A model generated the notes under the pieces. It saw only the letters and a list, made by a program, of their open reading frames with translations, made no database searches and had not been told where the DNA came from. The translations under genes and the position numbers were made by a program. A stretch of 64,000 nucleotides of DNA from Planctomycetota bacterium (lineage in GTDB: Bacteria > Planctomycetota > UBA1135 > GCA-002686595): NCBI GenBank assembly GCA_016795325.1, contig JAEUHY010000017.1:172773-236772 (forward strand), given 5' to 3'. This document shows positions 7,031-14,858 of this stretch, piece by piece (positions within the stretch are counted from its first letter, which is position 1; the number at the start of each line of letters is the position of its first letter).

Positions 7031-9757
7031 TCAACGACGGAGATCTAGGCCGTAAAACGAACGCAGAGCTTCGTCCGCGATCGACTGGAGCTCGAAGAGC
7101 GAATTGACTTTGCATACAGCGAGCAATTGCTCGATAACGGCAAGATGGGCATCAAGGTATAAGGACTCATCGCGAAGAGCATCACTTGTGGTACCAGGTT
7201 TCATCCTGAATCGGCCATCGAGGGTGCCCTTGATCTCGCTTTGGCGGTTCAGCAAGGCTGTGCGCGCAGCGGAAAGTGACGCGGCTTTTCCTTCAACAAT
7301 CATCTCGCGTGTTTGTTCTGGATACTCCGGGATCTCGTTGACATCTAACTTCAAATAGATCTCCGCCCAATCGCTTACTTTGATGGTCGGAAGTTCGCTT
7401 CGCTTGAGCCATCGACTCGTTGCCAGCTTCTGCTCAAGCTCTTCGATTTGCCGCCTCAGTGCTGGCACCATGGCTTCATTGCCTTGGCGGAGGGCCTCCT
7501 CCAGCGAGAATTGTGTGTCTGAAAGATGCTTGGCGTGGCCTTCAACCGCCCTTCGAGCACTCGCGATGGCTCCCCAAAAGGCCAACCGAGCAGATGCCTG
7601 GTCTCGATTCCGAACCTTCATGGTCTTGCTCGCCTGTTGCTCAGCAGCCTTGGCTGCATCCTCAGCGCGGGCAAGCTCGATCTCGCACACGTTCCATTTT
7701 GCATCAAGAACATCGAGTGCCTTACGGTCAGACGTTTGGTTCGGTGAAACTGGTACCCCGACAGCTTCTCTACCACCTACGGGACCGCAAATGGATGCGC
7801 GCATTTGCGTCAGAATCGACTCGCAGGTTTCGATGTCGCCCTCGCGCAGCCCCTTAAGTAGTCGACGTGTCTCAGAGTCGAGCCACAAGGTCAACTCGCG
7901 AAGCCTTGCGCTATCCTCTGCTGGGACTCCGCGCCCAGAGGAACCAAAGAGCGACGGCAGCGTTACACCCGACTCCATTCCTGGGATCATTCGGTCTAGC
8001 TGAGTAACCGCAATTTCCAGGTTGGAGATTGCTGAAGCTCTATTCGCACCATACAGCGCCTCGTCAGTGGATGCGATTCTAACCCAGCTCCCAAGAACTA
8101 AGATGCACCCTTCGAGGCTCAGCGATGGGCAGTAGTAGGCGCTTGGCTTTGTTGCAGCCAAATCGTGCTCGCACTCCTCCAGCTTGCTCTGAGCTTCGAA
8201 CAACATCCCTCTGCTCGCTATCGCATCGATTTCCTTTAGCTTGAGAGCTAACGTCACGAGTTCGCTATTCATGGCTTGTGATACATGAGTACCTTTCTGA
8301 GCAAAGGCCTTCCTTGTCCGTGACACCCATGCCTCCAGCGTTCCGAACATCGTGCGCCCGTCCAATACTGAGACCGCTCGCTGATCAAGCTCCCAGGCCT
8401 TTGCGAGACGCTCCTGCTCCAACGAAACCTGCTGGATCTGCTTGAGCTTCGCCCGAGCCGTTTCGATACGGCTCGAAAGCTCGGCACCTGATTCGGATGG
8501 TTGCCCTTCAAGACTCCTGAGCTTCTCGATGAGCTCGAAGGCCGCTCGTTTGTCAAGCCCTGCCCCCCCGGCTAGATATGTGCTCACCAATTCGCGGATC
8601 TTGTCTCCCGCGACTCCACCCGAGTAGGCGGAGATTAGCGCGTGCGTGAGATCTGGGTCAGACGTTGCGGCCTGCCAGTCAAGAACGCCTTGCTCGCTAT
8701 ATCCAAGTATCGTGGGTTGCGCCATCCGGCTATACGGTTCTGCTGCGTGCACCGTTTTCGGCAAACCGGTTGTCATCTGGTAATCAGGATTCGATACTCG
8801 GTATTTGTCGAATTCAGCTGGAGTGGAAAGACACAAAGCAAAGACCCGCAAATTGCTGTCGCGGCTTGCCGCAGTTGCAGCCGTTGCCCACGGCCCGACA
8901 CATGGGTAACACACAGCTGGCGACCAAACGAAGATGACCGTTTGGCCTGAAGCCATCGGAGCCTGCGGCGCAGCACCCTGCCACTCCCACTCATTCAGAT
9001 CTGGAAGTTTCTCCACTGGGGAGATGGAAGCGTTGGGCAAACCTCTCAGAAACTCATCTCGGCGCATTTCTGCCGCGTTCCGTTCCGCCGAACCACTCTT
9101 GATACGACGATCAAGGAGCAACTTTGTGATCTCGAGCCCCTCGCTGAGTTTCGATCGATCAAGGAAGTGAGCCGCAAGAACGGGCGCGATCAGTTCGGGT
9201 TGATACGCCCCGGCCATGGGCATGGTCCAGCTGATTGTCGCCCCATCGAAGGACCCAACGAGCGCTGCTTCGCCGGCTGAGAAGAGCGATATCCACTCAG
9301 CAGACTGCGTCAGCGCAAGATCCTCTGGAGCTTGCGGCATCCGCTTCCGCACTGCGGCGACTAACGGAGCCGGATCGACCCGTTGGCTGGGGTGAACCGC
9401 AGTCGGCAACAACAAGATCAATTGAAACCGTAGCCAGGGCTTTCGCTTTGCGGCGTCCATGATCGGCGAGAGCATCATGCTCAAGTAGTCAACATCTTTC
9501 CGTCCCGCGCCATGGAGCGGCATAAGCAGGTAAACGGTCGGATTGTTCGCCGTCGGCTGAAGGGGCCCCTTCTCAGGGATGGTGACCTGACTCAGATCGG
9601 GGAGCTTACGGCGCTCTTGCGCAGCCACAGCGCAACCGTGTGCCGGCGCTGAGGTCGCCCAGTTCGTGGCAAGGAAGGGAATGGCCTGCGTCGCGAGAAG
9701 GGCGAGTGCGCGGCCTGACGATAGAACGTTGCCAAACATCCGCCTGAGGACGCACAT
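7031..9757 (-). CDS. Large secreted protein with thioredoxin-like CxxC and coiled coils
   Basis: The 908-residue product has a signal-like N-terminus (SSGRALALLATQAIPFLA) and is probably exported. Around residues 270-400 is a thioredoxin-fold-like segment: TVIFVWSPAVCYPCVGPW (Cys283 and Cys286), then LRVFALCLST and QPTILGYSEQG. A strand-W-x-x-x-C-x-x-C arrangement is typical of TlpA/ResA-type domains, and CYPC is an unusual version. The N-terminal domain (70-250) contains TVYLLMPLHGAGRKDVDYLS and is of unknown fold. The second half is largely helical and charged (SSRIETARAKLKQIQQ, ARAEDAAKAAEQQ, RQIEELEQKLATS) and probably coiled coil. Base composition is clearly lower in GC than its neighbours, indicating transfer. 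The ATG at 9757 or the one six codons later may be used. I do not recognise the whole protein. Confidence 0.75.
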   Translation of the reverse strand: MCVLRRMFGNVLSSGRALALLATQAIPFLATNWATSAPAHGCAVAAQERRKLPDLSQVTIPEKGPLQPTANNPTVYLLMPLHGAGRKDVDYLSMMLSPIMDAAKRKPWLRFQLILLLPTAVHPSQRVDPAPLVAAVRKRMPQAPEDLALTQSAEWISLFSAGEAALVGSFDGATISWTMPMAGAYQPELIAPVLAAHFLDRSKLSEGLEITKLLLDRRIKSGSAERNAAEMRRDEFLRGLPNASISPVEKLPDLNEWEWQGAAPQAPMASGQTVIFVWSPAVCYPCVGPWATAATAASRDSNLRVFALCLSTPAEFDKYRVSNPDYQMTTGLPKTVHAAEPYSRMAQPTILGYSEQGVLDWQAATSDPDLTHALISAYSGGVAGDKIRELVSTYLAGGAGLDKRAAFELIEKLRSLEGQPSESGAELSSRIETARAKLKQIQQVSLEQERLAKAWELDQRAVSVLDGRTMFGTLEAWVSRTRKAFAQKGTHVSQAMNSELVTLALKLKEIDAIASRGMLFEAQSKLEECEHDLAATKPSAYYCPSLSLEGCILVLGSWVRIASTDEALYGANRASAISNLEIAVTQLDRMIPGMESGVTLPSLFGSSGRGVPAEDSARLRELTLWLDSETRRLLKGLREGDIETCESILTQMRASICGPVGGREAVGVPVSPNQTSDRKALDVLDAKWNVCEIELARAEDAAKAAEQQASKTMKVRNRDQASARLAFWGAIASARRAVEGHAKHLSDTQFSLEEALRQGNEAMVPALRRQIEELEQKLATSRWLKRSELPTIKVSDWAEIYLKLDVNEIPEYPEQTREMIVEGKAASLSAARTALLNRQSEIKGTLDGRFRMKPGTTSDALRDESLYLDAHLAVIEQLLAVCKVNSLFELQSIADEALRSFYGLDLRR

Positions 9758-10000
9758 AAGGTTCTCTGTTGACTGACGGTGAGATGAGTGCGGGGAAGTC
9801 TAGATGCGAGAGACTGGGGAATCCAAGCGCTTGCCGGAGCAGGTAGCGGTCGCCCCCTCGCAACAACCGCGCCAAGTTCAAGACCGCCATCGTACTTGCC
9901 GGCGAAGGCCAAGTCTCAAGCGAAAATCCGAATGCATCTTCTGTAGTGTTCACACTGGTCCTCTGGTGCGGTCAGGATCGATGTGGTTGGCCACCCAGCT

Positions 10001-10060
10001 CTCTCACCACGGCGTCGATCTCGGCGGCGGGGTCCCGGACCAGTTGCCGGGACCGGCGGA
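10001..10060 (-). pseudogene. Remnant of a small 'AAEVDAAV' protein
   Basis: The minus strand reads RQLVRDPAAEIDAVVRE. It parallels RRLVADTAAEVDAAVSGRAR in the 65-codon frame at 18322-18519 and SRTTESEVDAAVRRG at 14766-14812. It is too short to assign a function. Confidence 0.45.
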
Positions 10061-10200
10061 TGCTTCGTGGGGCGACGCAGTGGCGACGCTCACCGCCAGG
10101 GTCTAACGATGTTCCGCAATCGAGAGCGACAGAAGTTTCCGGGAGCATGATCGCGACCCACAGCTGGGACAGCCCGCGCTCTCCATGCCTCGGACAGCTT

Positions 10201-10286
10201 CCTACGAAGTACCGCCTCCAGCGCTTCTGCCCCGTGGTCTTGAGCTTCTTCGCCGCGACCATGCGCACGATCGAGAGCTGGAGCTC
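10201..10286 (-). pseudogene. C-terminal remnant of an AT-hook/winged-helix gene
   Basis: The minus strand reads ELQLSIVRMVAAKKLKTTGQ then RYFV. This matches DLQLPIVRMVAAKMLKTTGE and RYFVR at the end of the gene at 11680-12090. The AT-hook half is missing and the stop codon is lost, so the frame runs on. This is a third copy of that gene family. Confidence 0.65.
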
Positions 10287-10630
10287 CATCATGGCGAGCC
10301 CGAGCGTGTCCAGTGAACGGCGCAGTGACCTCGGTGGCGGAACCGTCGACCGTCGAACGCTTCGCGCCGCAGATCGGCCGCCCCGGAACTGGGAACGCGA
10401 TGACCATGACATCAGCGGCAGGTCACGTCCAGCGATCCGGCGTCGCGGGTCCTCCCCACACCGCGTATCCTGACCTCTGACCTCGCCGTTTTGGTCTCTT
10501 GCTTCTGCGAGCGGCTTGAGACCTTGGAAGTGCGGCGAGACTCTCCCGGGCCGGCGGTTCGCTTCGGCGGGTCATCGGCCCTCTTTGCTACGAGTGGGCG
10601 ACCCGGAGCGAGGCCGAAGTTCGGGGCGCG

Positions 10631-10738
10631 GTGAGCGGTCGCTTGGACTTCGAGCGTGGACTTGGGGGGCCGGGTACGGCCGGGTGTTTGGCCGTGGAGT
10701 GTATTCTACTACAGGCGTAGAAGGACGTCGAGTAGGTG
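10631..10738. repeat. Intergenic repeat, copy 1
   Basis: This roughly 108-base segment resembles 13554-13660. Both begin GTGAGCGG(T/C)CGCTTGGAC, share GCGTGGACTTG in the middle and end with GTAGAAGG(A/G)CGTCGA. Similarity is patchy in between. One copy follows the deaminase pair and the other lies upstream of the FGE gene at 12130-13374. Function unknown; perhaps a shared upstream region carried with duplicated genes. Confidence 0.55.
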
Positions 10739-10842
10739 CTGGCGCTGGTCCCACCGCGCCGTGGAGCGGCGCGCGTTCCTCACTTGGCTCGATGCGCACG
10801 GCTGCTCTGTAGAGCAGTGGGCAGCCGTGCCCCCGACCGGCG

Positions 10843-11205
10843 TCACGGTGCGAGAATTCGAGCTCCGATGAAGATGATTAGGCAACTTAAAACCACGAAC
10901 CACGCAAGAGCCCACGCCACGTGAAAGGTCCAGATGCGCGCGGCCACGAGCGTGTTGTCGGGCTTCTTGCTGAACCAGAGCACGAAGAACTGGAGTGCGA
11001 TGGACCCCATCAACGCCAATGACAACAGATCGAGCATTTCGGTCGGCTGAGCAGGCCAACCGAGCTTGGCGGCGGCATCCCTGAACTCTTTCAAGTAGAG
11101 CACGACCAAGAAAATAGAGCTGATCTGGAGCAGACCCGCGCACTTAGCGTCAAGTGCGTTGAGCATTGCGTAGCGCTCGCTGTCCTCGTCTGTCAGGTAA
11201 GTCAT
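10843..11205 (-). CDS. Three-helix membrane protein overlapping a deaminase gene
   Basis: The 120-residue product has a short charged N-terminus (MTYLTDEDSERYAMLNAL) and three hydrophobic segments at about residues 22-38, 56-75 and 88-113, with a charged linker containing SKKPDNT. Its ATG at 11205 overlaps the stop of the deaminase gene by four bases (ATGA), so the two are translationally coupled. The DAKCAGLLQISSIF entry into the first helix resembles the D-x-K-A-x-x-LL pattern at the start of some two-helix membrane effectors of antiphage systems. That similarity is weak and is only a hypothesis. GC is lower than in flanking chromosomal genes. Confidence 0.75.
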   Translation of the reverse strand: MTYLTDEDSERYAMLNALDAKCAGLLQISSIFLVVLYLKEFRDAAAKLGWPAQPTEMLDLLSLALMGSIALQFFVLWFSKKPDNTLVAARIWTFHVAWALAWFVVLSCLIIFIGARILAP

Positions 11206-11672
11206 GGCTGCTCACACCCCGCTGTCGGGAGTGATGTCTCGCCAATATCCTCCATCCAGAGATCGGGATGCTCGCTGATAAATGACTGCATCATGTCTAG
11301 ACACTCTCGACTGCTCAGAACTTCGATGGCAACTCCGCGCGCCTTCAGTAGTTCCTCTTCGCCGAGGAATGTCGAATTCTCGCCAATGACTACTTTTGGA
11401 ATGCGGTAAAGGAGCACGGCTCCTGCGCACATCGCGCATGGTGACAGGGTGGTGTAAAGTGTGGATTCTCGATACACTGCGGGGGAGAGTCGCCCGGCAG
11501 CCTCAAGCGCGTCCATTTCTCCGTGGAGGATTGCACTTCCGTGCTGCACCCTTCGGTTGTGGCCGCGACCAATCACTCGCCCTTGATGGACGAGAACCGA
11601 GCCGATTGGAATGCCGCCCTCCGCAGCGCCCTTGCGCGCTTCTGCGATTGCTTCTGCCATGAACTTGTTCAT
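11202..11672 (-). CDS. Cytosine deaminase, FCY1 type
   Basis: The 156-residue protein belongs to the zinc-dependent cytidine/deoxycytidylate deaminase superfamily. The catalytic HGEMDALE (H-x-E) and the zinc motif SPCAMCAG (PCxxC) are both present. The features that separate yeast-type cytosine deaminase from TadA or guanine deaminase are also visible: GRVIGRGHNRRVQHGSA, LYTTLSPCAMC, VIGENSTFLGEEE and a C-terminal tail reading DLWMEDIGE, close to the yeast protein's DWFEDIGE end. Length (yeast about 158) fits. The predicted reaction is cytosine to uracil plus ammonia, in the cytoplasm. It is first in a two-gene unit with the membrane protein at 10843-11205 and sits in lower-GC cargo. Cytosine salvage or a nucleotide-based defence role are both possible. 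Confidence 0.88.
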   Translation of the reverse strand: MNKFMAEAIAEARKGAAEGGIPIGSVLVHQGRVIGRGHNRRVQHGSAILHGEMDALEAAGRLSPAVYRESTLYTTLSPCAMCAGAVLLYRIPKVVIGENSTFLGEEELLKARGVAIEVLSSRECLDMMQSFISEHPDLWMEDIGETSLPTAGCEQP

Positions 11673-11679
11673 TGCCAGC

Positions 11680-12090
11680 CTACCTCACGAAGTACCGCGT
11701 CCCACGCCGCTCGCCGGTCGTCTTGAGCATCTTCGCCGCGACCATGCGCACGATCGGGAGCTGGAGGTCCTTGGTCTCGACGCCCAGCGCCTTCTTGATC
11801 TGCTCGACGGACACGCCAGGGTGCTTCGCGACGTAGGCGACGACGGCCTCGCCCATCTTGGCCACGTCTTCGGGCGTGCGCTTGGCGCGCTTGCCGTTGC
11901 GCGTGGGCGCGACGATCGGCGAAGGCGTGCCCGACTTCACGGGGCGACCAGGGCCGCGCTTGGCGGGCGCTGTGGGTGCGCCTAGCGCAGTGGTCACCGC
12001 TTCGAGCGCAGCGGCGCGCACGATGTTCGCGAGGTCAGCCGTGAAGGACTCAATGCGCGCGCGCAGGGCGGTGCCGGTGGGCATGGGCAT
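11680..12090 (-). CDS. Small DNA-binding protein with AT-hook and winged helix
   Basis: The 136-residue protein has three parts. An N-terminal helical segment reads LRARIESFTADLANIVRAAA. A proline-rich linker follows, with an AT-hook-like core (KRGPGRPVK, about residues 44-52). The C-terminal domain from about 73 looks like a winged helix: EAVVAYVAKHPGVSVEQIKK, then LQLPIVRMVAAKMLKTTG and a wing-like RRGTRYFVR. It probably binds DNA; the target is unknown. Two relatives occur in the window, a near-complete one at 21664-22074 and a remnant at 10201-10286. It lies seven bases upstream of the deaminase start, same strand, so it may be the first gene of that transcript and its regulator. Confidence 0.75.
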   Translation of the reverse strand: MPMPTGTALRARIESFTADLANIVRAAALEAVTTALGAPTAPAKRGPGRPVKSGTPSPIVAPTRNGKRAKRTPEDVAKMGEAVVAYVAKHPGVSVEQIKKALGVETKDLQLPIVRMVAAKMLKTTGERRGTRYFVR

Positions 12091-12129
12091 ATCTGAGCGT
12101 CGCGGCGTGCGCGGTGCAACTCGGGCGAG

Positions 12130-13374
12130 CTACGGGACGAGGATCGGCGCTAGGACGACGCGGAAGCCGAGGTCATCACTCGTGTCGGTAGGCAGAACGT
12201 CGTTGCTGCTCCGGGTCGCAGATCGGCACTGAAACGAAAGGTGTCCGTATGCGCCGCCGCGGTAGACCCGCTGAGGACCGCCATGCACGAACGGGTCGGT
12301 AGCGGCAGCCCCTGAGTAGACCGAGTACGAATCCAGACACCACTCGGCGACGTTGCCATGCATATCGTACAGGCCCCATGCATTGGGAGCGTAGCTGCGC
12401 ACAGGAGCCGGGGCGGGCGAGTTGCAGGGCAAAGAACCGAACCTGGCCTGATAGCAAAACAGGTCCGCGCCCACGTTGAACTCCGTCGTCGTCCCTGCGC
12501 GGCAGGCATACTCCCACTCCGCCTCTGTCGGGAGACGGTACTGGTAACCCGGCGGCAGGTTGCCCAGCGCGCCCTGCTGAGCGGTCAGCGCCGCGCAGTA
12601 CGCCTGAGCGTTGAACCAACTCACCCCTTCGACCGGGTTGCTCGCGCCCGGAAAGAACGACGGGTTAGCGCCCATCAGTGTCGCGTACTGCACCTGCGTC
12701 ACCTCGGCCTCGCCCATCCAGAAACAGTAGCTGATCGACACGTCATGTACGGGCCGCTCCCACTGACTGGAGTAGTACGGAGGCCCGCCCGACGCATTCG
12801 ACCCCATTTGGAACGTTCCGTTCGGGATCACGACCATGCCGGAGATCGGAGACAGGCACGGCGTCGGCGCAGAAACTCGAAGCGTGAGCTCGACGGCATT
12901 CGAGAGGTTGGAACTCTTCACCGCGGCCGGATCGCGATACCACGACTGCACCAACACCGGCGCGCCGATCGTCCACGGATTGCCAAGCGCCCCGGGGCTC
13001 GCCGCCTGGAACGCATCCCAGTCGATCACGTACACGCCGTCGCACTGCCCGAACGTTCCGCCGCTGTTTAGCGGCGAACCGATGCGCCTAGTCGGCGGCT
13101 TCACGCAAAGGAAGCTCGTGCCGCCAGCGCCCCAGAGCGTGGGCGTGAACCCAGAGTTGTCTACGCCGTAGAACGTCAACCCAAATTTCTGCCCCTCGAC
13201 GCCGCTAGTGGTGATCACGCAACCGGCAGTGTTGGCCGTGTTGGGCTGTACGTTGGCGTTGATCGACGGCGTGCAACCGTTCGTCGACGTGCCCGCTGTG
13301 CAGTAGGCGGTGGGGTTCTGCGCAGATGCGAGAGAGACCAGAGCGGCGACAGCGAGCAAGCGGACAGGCGTCAT
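12130..13374 (-). CDS. Secreted FGE-sulfatase-domain protein with YCTAG module
   Basis: The 414-residue product has a signal peptide (MTPVRLLAVAALVSLASAQ). A roughly 150-residue N-terminal module follows: YCTAGTSTNGCTPS, GQKFGLTFYGVDN, SFLCVKPPTRR, WYRDP and SNLSNAVEL. The C-terminal half is a formylglycine-generating-enzyme/SUMF1-like domain: GMVVIPNGTFQMGS, CFWMGEAEVTQ, YRLPTEAEWEYACRAGT, GLYDMHGNVAEW, RVYRGGAY and GFRVVLAP. The copper-binding cysteine pair of true FGE is not apparent after RGG, so it is probably a non-catalytic or C-type-lectin-like fold used for binding. The ATG at 13374 is chosen for GGAG five to six bases upstream. A shared promoter lies at 13426-13453. Close paralogues are at 14859-16121 and 25091-26344. 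Confidence 0.88.
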   Translation of the reverse strand: MTPVRLLAVAALVSLASAQNPTAYCTAGTSTNGCTPSINANVQPNTANTAGCVITTSGVEGQKFGLTFYGVDNSGFTPTLWGAGGTSFLCVKPPTRRIGSPLNSGGTFGQCDGVYVIDWDAFQAASPGALGNPWTIGAPVLVQSWYRDPAAVKSSNLSNAVELTLRVSAPTPCLSPISGMVVIPNGTFQMGSNASGGPPYYSSQWERPVHDVSISYCFWMGEAEVTQVQYATLMGANPSFFPGASNPVEGVSWFNAQAYCAALTAQQGALGNLPPGYQYRLPTEAEWEYACRAGTTTEFNVGADLFCYQARFGSLPCNSPAPAPVRSYAPNAWGLYDMHGNVAEWCLDSYSVYSGAAATDPFVHGGPQRVYRGGAYGHLSFQCRSATRSSNDVLPTDTSDDLGFRVVLAPILVP

Positions 13375-13425
13375 GGAGGCTCCGGGGGCGTATGCAGCCG
13401 CGCCGGGAGTGACGCAGGCAGGTGG

Positions 13426-13453
13426 AAGGTACCGCGCGCCCACGGCACCGCAA
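13426..13453 (-). promoter_or_regulatory. Shared promoter-like element, copy 1
   Basis: The minus strand has TTGCGG (13448-13453, preceded by CCCG), a 16-base spacer and TACCTT (13426-13431), 51 bases before the ATG at 13374. The same CCCGTTGCGG-N16-TAnnnT arrangement precedes three other genes. The leader CTGCGTCACTCCCGGCG after the -10 is also shared with two of them. Confidence 0.65.
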
Positions 13454-13553
13454 CGGGCCACACGCCGTTGGAGCGCGTGAACTCGGAGGTGAGTCCCACA
13501 TCTGGGAGTTGCGCCTTCGCCGCAGCCTTCCGTCCCGCGCCTGGCCGCTGTGG

Positions 13554-13660
13554 GTGAGCGGCCGCTTGGACGTCGTGCGTGGACTTGAGGGCCCGGTAAG
13601 GCGGAGTGGCAGTGTGCGGTGGGAACAGTACGATACGGGTAGAAGGGCGTCGACGGATGG
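13554..13660. repeat. Intergenic repeat, copy 2
   Basis: This is the partner of 10631-10738, with matching ends and a patchy middle. It lies upstream of the shared promoter of the FGE gene at 12130-13374. The adjoining CCTGGCCGCTGTGGG near 13540 also recurs near 16280, upstream of the second FGE gene. Confidence 0.55.
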
Positions 13661-13938
13661 ACGTTACTCATGCAGGCTGGGCTCGACATCCGCGCTACGC
13701 AGCTTTTGAATGGTCTCTTCTGCCTTGTGTCGGTCTCATGCCATTGAAGCCCTCCTGCGCGTTGGCCCCCAAGATTGAACGTAGATCCGCTTTTCGGGGC
13801 AAGGTCACTCGTGTGCGCTCGATCACGACTTGCGCCGCGCGCAGTGTGAAAAAAACTAGCAGTTCTGGAGATTGTCGCGCAGCGACCGCTTGGTGCGACA
13901 CCGAGCTGCAAGAACCCGTTGGTGGACGATAGCGATCA

Positions 13939-14712
13939 TCAGAGATCAACGAATCGCATCCCGAACTGTTTCGGCATGAGTACGACCTCACGAACTGTGG
14001 GGCGGTCCTCGACCAAGTGTGCTGCCTTGATCACTTTCTCCCGATGATCCGAACTCATCCGAGGCCCGAGCAATACCTCCGCGATTGAACCCGAAGGCAG
14101 GTTGAGGAGACCGGGTCCGCCGTCAATCGGAGTGCGTACAAATCGCCACTCCTCTTCATACGCCCATTCTGGGGCCTTTGTGTGAAGGACTGCGGGCCAA
14201 CTCTCAACTCTCGGTCCAACGGCGGGCATAATCGGGCGTTGGGATTGATACGTCACGCGCGAAGCTGCGACTACAGGTAGGTGTCCCTTGATTTGTCCGC
14301 GATAACCCACGACGAATCCACGGAAGTTGCTCGCATAGTGGGCCCACATCACAGGATGCCTCGGATTCGCGCTAAAGGAGAGCACTCCGAAACCTGTAGA
14401 AATCTGCTCGTGCAGCTCGCGCTGTGCTCCGTCATCAACCACCTGTGTTAGGTCGGCGAAGAGACGCTTGAGTCGTTGTTCTTTTTTATCCTCTGGGAAC
14501 AGGCGAGCCAGTAGTGCTCGGATTGGCCCCTTAGGATCGTCGGGCCGCGACGAATCAACGACGGGAAGACAGTCGTAGGGGTCGTTGAGCTCGTTCACGG
14601 CAGAGAGCCATAGCTGGCGACGCACGAGCATGCATTTCAGATCACGTTCGAAACTCCCGATCCCTCGGTATTTGTAGAGTATCTGCGGCAATTTCACGTG
14701 GTTGTCATGCAT
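13939..14712 (-). CDS. DUF2971-family protein
   Basis: The 257-residue soluble protein shows the usual landmarks of DUF2971. They are ILYKYRGIG near the start, QLWLSAVNELNDPYDC around 33-48, GVLSFSANPRHPVMWAHYA around 108-126, FRGFVVGYRG, and a late EWAYEEEWRFVR. The conserved Asp-Pro, His and Glu-Glu-W-R positions suggest an enzyme, but no reaction is established for the family. Members are common in variable genomic regions, including defence islands. Here the gene is lower in GC than its neighbours and lies between two FGE-domain genes, consistent with recent acquisition. No start ambiguity stands out; the ATG at 14712 gives a normal family length. Confidence 0.82.
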   Translation of the reverse strand: MHDNHVKLPQILYKYRGIGSFERDLKCMLVRRQLWLSAVNELNDPYDCLPVVDSSRPDDPKGPIRALLARLFPEDKKEQRLKRLFADLTQVVDDGAQRELHEQISTGFGVLSFSANPRHPVMWAHYASNFRGFVVGYRGQIKGHLPVVAASRVTYQSQRPIMPAVGPRVESWPAVLHTKAPEWAYEEEWRFVRTPIDGGPGLLNLPSGSIAEVLLGPRMSSDHREKVIKAAHLVEDRPTVREVVLMPKQFGMRFVDL

Positions 14713-14765
14713 GGCCGCAGTGCATCTGGAGCGTGTTGCACCAACTATGGCAGGCCACGCTGCCC

Positions 14766-14812
14766 CGCCTCACCGCGGCGTCTACCTCGCTCTCGGTGGT
14801 GCGGCTGGTCAT
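14766..14812 (-). pseudogene. Second 'EVDAAV' remnant
   Basis: The minus strand reads MTSRTTESEVDAAVRRG. It matches the AAEVDAAV core found at 10001-10060 and in the 65-codon frame at 18322-18519. Upstream and downstream similarity is lost. Confidence 0.4.
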
Positions 14813-14858
14813 GTGCGCATGGGAGCGTCGCGGCGCGCGCGGGGCAACTTCGGCGCGC

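Larger units (their letters stand above)
9758..10842. other. Gene-poor region made of remnants and a repeat
   Basis: More than 1 kb lacks a convincing intact gene. It contains a small-domain remnant (10001-10060), the end of an AT-hook/winged-helix gene (10201-10286) and one copy of a repeated intergenic segment (10631-10738). One 146-codon minus-strand frame (9972-10412) joins the first two remnants and might be expressed, but it looks chimaeric. Confidence 0.5.

Noticed and set aside
11202..11672. Reading the deaminase as TadA or guanine deaminase
   Set aside because: The GENSTF and WMEDIGE segments and overall length match yeast-type cytosine deaminase better; TadA-specific features are absent.
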